Source: Streptomyces sp. NBC_01198 (GTDB lineage Bacteria > Actinomycetota > Actinomycetes > Streptomycetales > Streptomycetaceae). Taken from it: a stretch of 64,000 nt of DNA. The notes beneath the pieces were generated by a model. It was not told where the DNA came from. It made no database searches and saw only the letters and a program-made list of their open reading frames with translations. Location: assembly GCF_036010485.1 (NCBI RefSeq), contig NZ_CP108568.1, positions 4,781,001 through 4,845,000 of the forward strand, written 5' to 3'. A program made the position numbers and the translations under genes. Positions 57,835 through 64,000 of the stretch are shown here, piece by piece (position 1 is the stretch's first letter; every line of letters starts with the position of its first letter).

Positions 57835-59961
57835 TCAGTCGTCGCCGTTGAGGAAATACCCGTCCTTCTCGTTGTAGACGACGGCGGAGCAGTTCTGCGG
57901 GACGGTGTTGCCGTTGAGGTCCCATGCCTCGACCTGGTAGCGGTAGAGGTACGGGATCAGGCTGTTGGGCGTCTTGTAGACGGGCGCGACCAGCATCTGC
58001 ACGACCCCCGACTTCATCAGGCCGGTGACGCACCCCTGGACGCGGGTCATCTCCCCGACGTTGACCGGCTTGGTCCAGCAGGGCGAGAGGTTGGCCATGA
58101 CGCCGCGGCCGCCCAGTGCCTGCGGGATGAGGTGGCAGCTGTTCACCGGCGTCCGCTCGCTGGGGAAGAGCTTCGCCGCACGCGCTTTGGCCACGTCCAT
58201 GCCGGGACTGCCGGAGTTGGACGGCGCTCCGCTGGCGGCCTCCAAGCTGAGGCACACCGCCGCTCCAGTGGCGCGCTTCTGCCATCCGACAGGGGAGTAG
58301 TACGTCCAGCCGTCCGGGCCGTTCGGCTCGTGGTCGGCGGGCGGCCGGTCCACGCAGGTCGGCTTCTTCTTGCCGTCGTCGTCGCCGGGCGGGGCGGTGG
58401 GGACGGCGGTGGGCGACGAACTGGGCAGGCCGGTGGGCGCGTCGGTCGGGGCGAGCGTGGGGTTCGCGCTGCCGGTCGCGGTCGGTGTCGGTGTCGGCGT
58501 GGCGTTCCGCCGGAAGGCGTCGAGGAGTTGCTGCTCCACCTGCTCCATCGCCAGCAGCGCGTCCACGTCGACCTGGGCCAGCGCCTGGACGATGGCCTGA
58601 CCGCTGGAACTGACGCTGTACGGGACGGGTTCGCCGCCCTCGGCCTCGGACTGCGCCTCGGCCTCCTCCTTCTTCAGCGCCTCCTGCTCGGCGAAGACCG
58701 CCCCGGCCGTCCCGTCCTCGCAGCCGATGTCGTTCGTCCCCTTCAGCGGCAGGACGGCGGTCGCGGTGCAGGTGCCCGCGGGCTCGCCCTCGATCTCGAC
58801 GGTCGCGGTCAGCGTCGCGTTCACCTGCCCGCCGGCGATCTTCGTCCCGGGGGCGCCGCTCGTGACGTCGCTGCTGACATGGGCGACCACCGAGCAGCCG
58901 CCCGCCGAACAGGACAGGTCCGCCTTGCCCTTGAGGCTGAAGTCGATGTCGGAGTTGATCGCCGTCTTCAACTGCTTGGTCGAGTCCTGGAGTTCCCGGT
59001 AGAAGGCGTCGACGTCCTGCGGGGCCAGCTCGGTGAGGTCCAGGGTCCCCGCAGGCGTGGCGTAACGAGCGGGCGCCACCGCGGTGTACGCGGTGCCGTG
59101 CGCGCCGAGCCCGAGGTCGGAGGGCAGCCCCGGCAGCGAGGGGAAGCCGGACGGCAGTGACGGGAACGCCGAGGGCAGCGAGGGGAAGCCGGACGGCAGT
59201 GAGGGCATCCCCGAGGGCAGCGACGGCATCGGCGGCAGCGTCGGCAGTGACGGCAGCCCGGACGGCCCGCCCCCCGCCACCGACTTCGGCACGTACCGCA
59301 GCAGCCGGTACGGCTCGTCCCGCGTGATGAAGAGGTCGCCGTCCGGTGTGCTGGCCTTCCGCGTCCGCGTGCCGTCCACGTCGTCCGCCGGGCTCTTGCC
59401 GTCAGACAGCACCGTCTTCCTGCTGTTCAGCGAGGTGAACAGGCGGTTCGCCAGCGCCGCCGGCGTCTGCACCCCCGACGCCGTGCTGCTCGTGCCCGCC
59501 GTGGCCGACGCCTTGCTGCCGGTGATCCACTTCCCGGCGAGCCCGGTCGGGTCGGCGGCCTTGTCGCCCAGCAGGTTCGGCATCTTCACATAGGTGGTGC
59601 CGTTCACGGTGATCGTGCTGACCTTCTGCCCGGCGACGGTCATCGTGCCGAGGACGTCACCGGTGTACGTGACCTGGATCTCCGCCGAGGTGCCGGCTCC
59701 GGCGCCGGTGTCGTACCGGATCGCGGGCTGCGCGGCCAGGCTCGCCAGTGCCGTCTCGAACGCGGCCCGGTCCGGCTCGGCCTGCCGGGACCCCTGCCAG
59801 ACGAGCGCCCCGGCGACCAGTCCCACCACCACGACACCCGCCCCGAGCCCCAGCCAGCCCTTGTGCCGCCGCCACCAGGGCCTGCGGCCCACGGTCGGCG
59901 GAGCGGCCGGCTTGGGTGGTATCGGCGGCCACTGGGGCGGCCCCCCGAATCCGCTGCTCAT
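57835..59961 (-). CDS. Membrane-anchored polymorphic toxin with C-terminal DNA/RNA non-specific endonuclease-like domain
   Basis: 708 residues. A Pro-rich cytosolic N-terminus and one membrane helix (33-58, WLGLGAGVVVVGLVAGALVW) lead to an extracellular region: a lipoprotein-like beta domain (YTGDVLGTMTVAGQKVSTIT), a Leu-Pro-Ser repeat linker (SLPSGFPSLPS), a second part with Cys pairs, a coiled segment (EEAEAQSEAEGG) and a Thr/Pro stalk. The last ~110 residues carry NSCHLIPQALGG (His610), NLSPCWTKPVNVGEM, MLVAPVYK and YRYQVEAWDLNG, matching NS_2-type endonucleases (H-L-I...N-L). Because the C-terminal toxin domain is outside the cell it could act on neighbours after release. A SUKH immunity gene follows. 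Confidence 0.78.
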   Translation of the reverse strand: MSSGFGGPPQWPPIPPKPAAPPTVGRRPWWRRHKGWLGLGAGVVVVGLVAGALVWQGSRQAEPDRAAFETALASLAAQPAIRYDTGAGAGTSAEIQVTYTGDVLGTMTVAGQKVSTITVNGTTYVKMPNLLGDKAADPTGLAGKWITGSKASATAGTSSTASGVQTPAALANRLFTSLNSRKTVLSDGKSPADDVDGTRTRKASTPDGDLFITRDEPYRLLRYVPKSVAGGGPSGLPSLPTLPPMPSLPSGMPSLPSGFPSLPSAFPSLPSGFPSLPGLPSDLGLGAHGTAYTAVAPARYATPAGTLDLTELAPQDVDAFYRELQDSTKQLKTAINSDIDFSLKGKADLSCSAGGCSVVAHVSSDVTSGAPGTKIAGGQVNATLTATVEIEGEPAGTCTATAVLPLKGTNDIGCEDGTAGAVFAEQEALKKEEAEAQSEAEGGEPVPYSVSSSGQAIVQALAQVDVDALLAMEQVEQQLLDAFRRNATPTPTPTATGSANPTLAPTDAPTGLPSSSPTAVPTAPPGDDDGKKKPTCVDRPPADHEPNGPDGWTYYSPVGWQKRATGAAVCLSLEAASGAPSNSGSPGMDVAKARAAKLFPSERTPVNSCHLIPQALGGRGVMANLSPCWTKPVNVGEMTRVQGCVTGLMKSGVVQMLVAPVYKTPNSLIPYLYRYQVEAWDLNGNTVPQNCSAVVYNEKDGYFLNGDD
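59132..59202 (-). repeat. 29-bp direct repeats in the toxin linker
   Basis: GGCAGCGAGGGGAAGCCGGA continuing CGGCAGTGA occurs at 59132-59160 and again at 59174-59202 (42-bp period, 14 codons), encoding the Ser-Leu-Pro repeats. More diverged units continue to ~59250. Confidence 0.7.
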
Positions 59962-60166
59962 CGTCCCGCACCCCCGAAGCGCTCAGCCGCCCCGGGTGAG
60001 CACCGAGACCGGCCCGCTGGCCGGCAGGGTCCGGGGCGATGGACGCCACGCTAGCCACTCGGCGCCACTCCTGACAGTGCATCAACAACTTTGTGACACG
60101 ACCTGCACCATCACCCCGGGGTCAGCCCACCCGCGTGCCGCGTACTACGCAGAGGGGTCCGGCCGG
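59962..60166. other. Intergenic interval between toxin and ATPase genes
   Basis: 205 bases, both neighbours on the minus strand. A relatively AT-rich patch (GTGCATCAACAACTTTGTGAC, 60078-60098) should carry the toxin promoter, but no clear box pair can be named. No gene is supported. Confidence 0.35.
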
Positions 60167-60589
60167 TCAGGACTCCGGGTCGGCGCAGACCGCCCAGACG
60201 ACTTTGCCGGGTCCGTCGCGGTCGGTGACGCCCCATCGGTGCCCGGTCAGGGTGTCCACGAGGGCCAGGCCGCGCCCCCGCTCGTCCTCCGGCGGCGCCG
60301 CCCGCACGGTCGGTTCGCCCGCCGCCAGGTCGGCCGGGTCGTGGACCTCGATCCGTACGCCGCCGGGCACCGGCAGCACGCTCACCCCGGTCCTGCGCCC
60401 CTCCACGGCGGCGTGCTGGCAGGCGTTGGTCATCAGCTCGGTGAGCACGAGACCCGCGACGGGGGCCAGGTCAGGGCGCCCCCACTCGGCGAGTCTGCGT
60501 TCCAGCGAGTGCCGCGCCTGGTGGACGCCGCGCGGGGTGGCGGGCCACAGGATCTGCGCCGGGGTGTAGGGGTGTGCCGTGGTCGCCAT
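60167..60589 (-). CDS. HATPase_c-domain ATP-binding protein (anti-sigma/serine-kinase-like)
   Basis: 140 residues. N-box ELMTNACQHA (51-60), G1 EVHDPADL and G2 ERGRGLALVD are those of RsbW/SpoIIAB-like GHKL kinases common in Streptomyces. There is no other domain, so it probably acts as a stand-alone partner of an anti-anti-sigma factor or a regulator. Divergent from an HTH/DUF5753 gene; such ATPase-HTH-DUF397 sets are frequent in Streptomyces (whiJ-like loci) and affect development. The specific target is unknown. Confidence 0.85.
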   Translation of the reverse strand: MATTAHPYTPAQILWPATPRGVHQARHSLERRLAEWGRPDLAPVAGLVLTELMTNACQHAAVEGRRTGVSVLPVPGGVRIEVHDPADLAAGEPTVRAAPPEDERGRGLALVDTLTGHRWGVTDRDGPGKVVWAVCADPES

Positions 60590-60758
60590 CCGGTGAGCCG
60601 CCTCTGCGTGATCGATTTCTGACGTTCCGTAGGCAAGCGTGGGGGCTGCCGCCTACGATCGACAGAGGTGGGGCATTGCCCCCTCCGACCGGCACGACGC
60701 TGCCGCCGTCCGGGCGTGTCCGTCACGCTCCGCCAGCGCGCGGCCGTGCTGAACGGCT

Positions 60759-60783
60759 CGGCCAGGCGGGCATTGCCTGGCCG
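60759..60783. promoter_or_regulatory. Inverted repeats upstream of the HTH gene
   Basis: CGGCCAGGC-N7-GCCTGGCCG (60759-60783) has perfect 9-base arms 31 bases before the HTH start. A smaller one, GGGGCA-T-TGCCCC, lies at 60670-60682, and both include the string GGGCATTGCC. Candidate binding sites for the adjacent HTH protein. Confidence 0.5.
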
Positions 60784-60814
60784 TCAGGCAAGGGAAGTGG
60801 GTGCGTAGCTTCGC

Positions 60815-61654
60815 ATGGACGGCAACGGGGATGACGGCCTGTCAGCTCGCGCGGTCTACCGCAACGAGCTGCTAAGGCAACGGGAACGCAGCGGCTGGAC
60901 GCTCGCCGAGCTGTCCGAGCGCACGAAATACGACGGGTCGTATCTGCAACGGCTCGAAAAGGGCGGCCGGTTGGGCTCGGTCGATGCGGCCGGGATGCTC
61001 GACCGTACGTACGGCACTGGGGAACTCCTCTCCCACCTGTGGCGGTTGGCCAAGCGGGAGGCGGGCGCGAACAGATACGAGGGATTCAGCGAGGTGGAGG
61101 CCGAAGCCACCGGGATCCACGAATTCAGCGTGAGTACGGTCCCGGGCCTGTTGCAGACGCCTGGATACGCCGAGACGGTGCTGCGGTTCGACGGACCGGC
61201 AAGCGAGGAGGTGCTGGCGGAACAGGTGCAAGCCCGGATGGCGCGGCAGGATCGCCTCACCGGCCTCAAGGCCCTTCAGTACCGGGGACTGCTGGACGAG
61301 TCGGTGATCCACCGGCCGGTCCCCGACTCGCAGGTATGGGGCGATCAGCTGGCACACCTCGTGCAGGTGGCCCAGGAGCCGAACATCTCCTTGCAGATCG
61401 TGCCGTTCGGGATCGGTCCGCACGCGCTGGTCTTCAACGCGGTCCAACTCCTGTGGCTGCCCAGCGGGCGTACGGTCGCGTACTTCGAGAACATCTGGAG
61501 TGGCCAACTGGTCCAGGAAATCGAGGACGTGGAGCGGCTTCGGTTGGCCTACGATCTGCTGAGGGATGCCGCGCTCTCGACTGCCGACTCCCTCGCACTG
61601 CTGCGGACCACGCTGGAGGACCACACGTCATGCGCAACTCCACGCCAGACCTGA
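60815..61654 (+). CDS. Helix-turn-helix regulator with DUF5753 domain (Scr1/WhiJ type)
   Basis: 279 residues. The XRE-like HTH (YRNELLRQRERSGWTLAELS, ERTKYDGSYLQRLEKGGRLG) is followed by the DUF5753 region: SVSTVPGLLQTPGYAETVLR, QVQARMARQDRLTG, ISLQIVPFGIGPHALVFNAV. This combination defines the large Streptomyces family that includes WhiJ and Scr1, which modulate development and antibiotic production together with small DUF397 partners. The last 25 bp overlap a DUF397 gene. Start taken as the ATG at 60815; no strong ribosome-binding site is visible. Confidence 0.9.
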   Translation: MDGNGDDGLSARAVYRNELLRQRERSGWTLAELSERTKYDGSYLQRLEKGGRLGSVDAAGMLDRTYGTGELLSHLWRLAKREAGANRYEGFSEVEAEATGIHEFSVSTVPGLLQTPGYAETVLRFDGPASEEVLAEQVQARMARQDRLTGLKALQYRGLLDESVIHRPVPDSQVWGDQLAHLVQVAQEPNISLQIVPFGIGPHALVFNAVQLLWLPSGRTVAYFENIWSGQLVQEIEDVERLRLAYDLLRDAALSTADSLALLRTTLEDHTSCATPRQT

Positions 61655-61848
61655 GCACCGCCATGTGGCGCAAGTCGTCATACAGCGGCAACTCGAACCC
61701 CGACAGCTGCATCGAGGTCGCCGACGGCTTCTCCGGCCTGGTCCCGGTGCGCGACTCCAAGGACCCCCAGGGCCCCGCCCTGGTCTTCCCGGCCGACAGC
61801 TGGGCGGCCTTCGTGGCCGCTGTGAAGGGTGAGCACTTCCGGATCTGA
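61630..61848 (+). CDS. DUF397 small protein
   Basis: 72 residues: MRNSTPDLSTAMWRKSSYSG, NSNPDSCIEVADGFSGLVPV, RDSKDPQGPALVFPADSWAA, FVAAVKGEHFRI. All conserved points of DUF397 are present (W-x-KSSYS, CxEVA, V-RDSKxPxGP, W-xxF). Its gene overlaps the DUF5753 regulator by 25 bp in another frame. In WhiJ-type systems the DUF397 protein modifies activity of the partner regulator (known in outline). Confidence 0.92.
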   Translation: MRNSTPDLSTAMWRKSSYSGNSNPDSCIEVADGFSGLVPVRDSKDPQGPALVFPADSWAAFVAAVKGEHFRI

Positions 61849-61949
61849 CGCCGGTTCGGGGGCGGACCCTGCGGGCGGCGGACACGTTCCGTCGCCGTGA
61901 GGTGCTTCTATGGTCACTCAGCGCTGTCGAGTCACCGCGTGGAGTTGCC

Positions 61950-63008
61950 ATGGCCGAACCGTCGACCCCTTCGGATTTCCGGCCGTCCAAGGGCTTCGCC
62001 CAAGAGGTGAAGGACGCGGTGAGCCTGCGGGCCACCATCATGATCCTCGGGGTGCTGATCCTCGAACTGGCCTTCGTCGTCTCCTACATCGGCGCCTTCC
62101 ACTCGCCGAAGCCCAGCCGGATCGCGCTGGTCGTGGTGGCTCCCGCGCAGGCGCAGTCCGCGCTGGTCGGGAAGCTGAACGCGCTGCCCGGCCGGCCGCT
62201 GTCCGTCAGGCCGGCCGGGAGCGTGGGGCAGGCACGGGCGATGGTGCTCGACCGCCGTGTCGAGGCCGCACTCGTGGTCGCGCCCGCCGGCGGTGCCGAC
62301 CGGCTGCTGGTGGCGTCGGCCGCGGGACCGGCGGGGGTGCAGTCGCTGCAGCTGGTCTTCCAGAAGGTGGAGGGCCCGGGCCGGCTGGTGATCACCGACC
62401 TGCGGCCGCCGACTTCGGCGGACGGGCGCGGGCTGAGCAGCTTCTATCTCGTTGTCGGCCTGATCATCGGCGGCTACCTGGCGTCCGCCGCCCTCGCGAT
62501 GTCGTTCGGGGCGCGGCCGGCCAACCTGCACCGGACGCTGATCCGGCTGGCCGCGCTCGCCGTGCTGTCGGTGCTGTCCGGGCTCGGCGGGGCCGTCATC
62601 GCCGACCTGGTCTTCGACGCGCTGCCGAACCACTTCGCGCCGCTGTGGTGGATCGGGGTGCTGATCACCTTCGCCGCGGCCGCGGCCGGGATGGCCTTCC
62701 AGGTGCTGCTGGGGCCGCTCGGTATCGCCGTGTCCGTACTGATCTTCGTGGTGCTGGGCAATCCCAGCGCCGGCGGCGTCTTCCCCGCGTCGCTGCTGCC
62801 GCCGTTCTGGCGGGACATCGGCCCGGCGCTGCCCAGCGGCGCCGGGGTGACGCTGGTGCGCAACTACGTCTACTTCGGCGGCCACGACACCTTCACCGCC
62901 TGGTGGGTGCTGTGCGCCTGGGCGGTGGGCGGTGTGCTGCTGAGCTGTGTGGCGTCCCTGCTCCGCCAGGTGCGATTCGGCCTCCCCGGCCGGCGCCGTA
63001 CGGCCTGA
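61950..63008 (+). CDS. ABC-2/YhgE-like (DUF3533-type) membrane protein
   Basis: 352 residues and six helices: one near residue 30 (ATIMILGVLILELAFVVSYI), then an outer domain of ~120 residues (PSRIALVVVAPAQAQSALVG), then five C-terminal helices (SSFYLVVGLIIGGYLASAAL and so on, with FGARPANLHRTLIRLAALAV). This one-plus-five layout is that of YhgE/Pip and ABC-2-type permeases. No ATPase is adjacent. GGAG precedes the ATG at 61950. Possible role in type VII-like export or membrane stress; not resolved. Confidence 0.78.
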   Translation: MAEPSTPSDFRPSKGFAQEVKDAVSLRATIMILGVLILELAFVVSYIGAFHSPKPSRIALVVVAPAQAQSALVGKLNALPGRPLSVRPAGSVGQARAMVLDRRVEAALVVAPAGGADRLLVASAAGPAGVQSLQLVFQKVEGPGRLVITDLRPPTSADGRGLSSFYLVVGLIIGGYLASAALAMSFGARPANLHRTLIRLAALAVLSVLSGLGGAVIADLVFDALPNHFAPLWWIGVLITFAAAAAGMAFQVLLGPLGIAVSVLIFVVLGNPSAGGVFPASLLPPFWRDIGPALPSGAGVTLVRNYVYFGGHDTFTAWWVLCAWAVGGVLLSCVASLLRQVRFGLPGRRRTA

Positions 63009-63078
63009 CGCCCCCGGGCCCGCCCGTACCGCCCACCGGTGGAACCCCGCCCCGGGGCGCGGCGGGAGCTGACACGCC

Positions 63079-63113
63079 GAGGGCGGCCCGGGCGCGTCAC
63101 CCGGGCCGCCCTC
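63079..63113. terminator. Bidirectional terminator
   Basis: GAGGGCGGCCCGGG and CCCGGGCCGCCCTC are exact 14-base arms around CGCGTCA between the convergent membrane-protein and MreB-like genes. Confidence 0.8.
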
Positions 63114-63124
63114 GTGAGGGTGGT

Positions 63125-64000
63125 TCAGACGGTCAGGGGATCGAGCAGGAGGGGGCGGACGCGGCCCTCGATCATGGCGCCGAGGCCCTGGACGGCGACC
63201 ACGTCGGGGCGGTCGGCGACGTGCACGGGCATGCCGGTGGCCTCGCGGAGCATCAGGTCGAGGCCCGGCATCAGCGCGCTGCCGCCGGCCAGCATGATGC
63301 CGCGGTCGCCGAGGTCGGCGACCAGGTCGGGCGGGCACTGCCGGAGGACCCCGGTGATGGCGTCGAGGACCGCGGTCAGCGGGGTGCGCATCGCGTGCCT
63401 GACGCCCTCGGTCTCGACCAGCACCGAGCGGGCCATGCCGCTGATGACGTCCCGCCCGTGCACCTCGGTGGTGGGGGTGCCGCCGGTCGCGGGGGCGCCG
63501 AGCATCTGGTGCAGCGGGCGCACCGACTGGCTCGGCAGCATCAGCTCGTGCGCGTTGCGCAGGTGCTGGACGACCGCCCGGTCGATCGCGTCGCCGCCGA
63601 CCGGCACGGTCTCCGCCGACACGATCGAGCCGAGCGAGAGGACCGCGACCTGGGTGGTGCCCGCGCCGCACACCACGATCATGGTGGCCTCGGGGTGCTC
63701 CACCGGCAGCCCGCAGCCCACCGCCGCGGCGATCAGCGTGTCCACCAGCTCGACCCGGCGCGCGCCGAGCCCGTACAGCGTCTCGACCGCCGCCCTGCGG
63801 GCGATCGGCTCGCTGCCGTGCGGGGTGCACACCGCCGCCCGCATCATCGGCACCCGGAGCCTGCGGCGGCCGAGCTTGTCGCCGAGGATGTGCCGCAGCA
63901 TCCGCTGGGCCATCGCGATGTCCACCACCGCGCCACCCGCGACCGGACGGACGACCCTGATGTGCTCGGGGGTGCGGCCGGCCATCTGCTCGGCCTGCGC
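63125..64000 (-). CDS. MreB-like (Mbl type) rod-shape protein, C-terminal part (cut by window edge)
   Basis: 292 residues are visible, beginning AQAEQMAGRTPEHIRVVRPV, GGAVVDIAMAQRMLRHIL, which is the actin-fold region just after phosphate-1 in MreB (normally GRTPxNIxAIRPxxxGVIAD). Further blocks: MMRAAVCTPHGSEPIARRAA, VCGAGTTQVAVLSLGSIV (phosphate 2; MreB usually has DIGGGT, here CGAGTT), SAETVPVGGDAIDRAVVQHL, RGIMLAGGSALMPGLDLMLR (adenosine motif). The altered phosphate-2 loop shows it is a diverged paralogue, as Streptomyces Mbl is. The reading frame continues off the right edge, so the true start is not in the window. Confidence 0.85.
   Translation of the reverse strand, partial: AQAEQMAGRTPEHIRVVRPVAGGAVVDIAMAQRMLRHILGDKLGRRRLRVPMMRAAVCTPHGSEPIARRAAVETLYGLGARRVELVDTLIAAAVGCGLPVEHPEATMIVVCGAGTTQVAVLSLGSIVSAETVPVGGDAIDRAVVQHLRNAHELMLPSQSVRPLHQMLGAPATGGTPTTEVHGRDVISGMARSVLVETEGVRHAMRTPLTAVLDAITGVLRQCPPDLVADLGDRGIMLAGGSALMPGLDLMLREATGMPVHVADRPDVVAVQGLGAMIEGRVRPLLLDPLTV

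Noticed and set aside
1..64000. tRNA, rRNA or insertion sequences
   Set aside because: No cloverleaf-type sequence, rRNA segment, transposase frame or terminal inverted repeats with target duplications was recognised.

Overview
The window is a very GC-rich, gene-dense chromosomal segment from a Streptomyces or close relative. Evidence for this: third-position GC close to saturation in all real genes, many GTG starts, 4-bp ATGA/GTGA gene overlaps, leaderless-type TANNNT promoters, and families typical of Streptomyces (RppA, SPW-repeat, DUF397/DUF5753 pairs, DUF6295, SCO7613-like membrane protein, MreB paralogue). No rRNA, tRNA, CRISPR array, transposase or integrase was seen. The left edge cuts a PadR regulator and the right edge cuts an MreB-like gene.

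Layout. 1-3.4 kb: PadR fragment, a divergent TetR/DHA2-exporter pair and a YceI protein. 3.4-10.3 kb (minus strand): a compact biosynthetic cluster of adenylate-forming ligase, RppA type III polyketide synthase, MomA-like cupin, large FAD/NAD(P)-binding protein and aspartase/fumarase-family lyase. The last two overlap by 4 bp and look like the CreE/CreD pair that makes nitrous acid from aspartate. Joining that chemistry to tetrahydroxynaphthalene synthase is the best candidate for an undescribed pathway here. 10.6-13.8 kb: a vWA/metallopeptidase-like pair, one member frameshifted, a small orphan gene and a TetR gene with tandem operators. 13.8-16.7 kb: an SDR, a sulfonate-type flavin monooxygenase preceded by a cysteine-type leader peptide, and two truncated genes joined at a probable deletion scar. 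17-18.1 kb: secreted TNT-domain toxin and probable immunity gene. 18.2-25.9 kb: DUF4139 pair, then an NTPase coupled to an anchored extracellular binding protein. 26.4-29.2 kb: secreted carbohydrate-active genes (a GH76 gene broken by an amber codon, and an SGNH esterase with ricin-type lectin). 29.3-35.6 kb: M48 protease operon and an NB-ARC/TPR protein. 35.6-45.8 kb: TetR/SDR pair, ATP-grasp pair, membrane proteins, dienelactone hydrolase/MarR/exporter. 45.8-46.2 kb: a cluster of intergenic repeats. 46.3-52.3 kb: two sigma-factor modules, TatA, PucR, MarR/YceI. 52.4-55.2 kb: BlaI/M56 sensor pair facing a DedA-PAP2 pair across two BlaI operators. 55.2-64 kb: CYTH-like secreted protein, DUF2786 protein, a membrane-anchored nuclease toxin with SUKH immunity gene, an ATPase/HTH/DUF397 triad, an ABC-2-like membrane protein and MreB-like.

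How the parts fit. Several local regulator-target units can be read directly: TetR with exporter, TetR with SDR (twice), MarR with hydrolase and exporter, MarR with YceI, BlaI with protease and probably lipid-carrier recycling. Two toxin-immunity pairs suggest inter-bacterial competition. Three genes are visibly damaged (frameshift, nonsense, deletion scar). Start sites were chosen from ribosome-binding sites, overlaps and family lengths; functions are inferred from motifs read by eye, with no database search.
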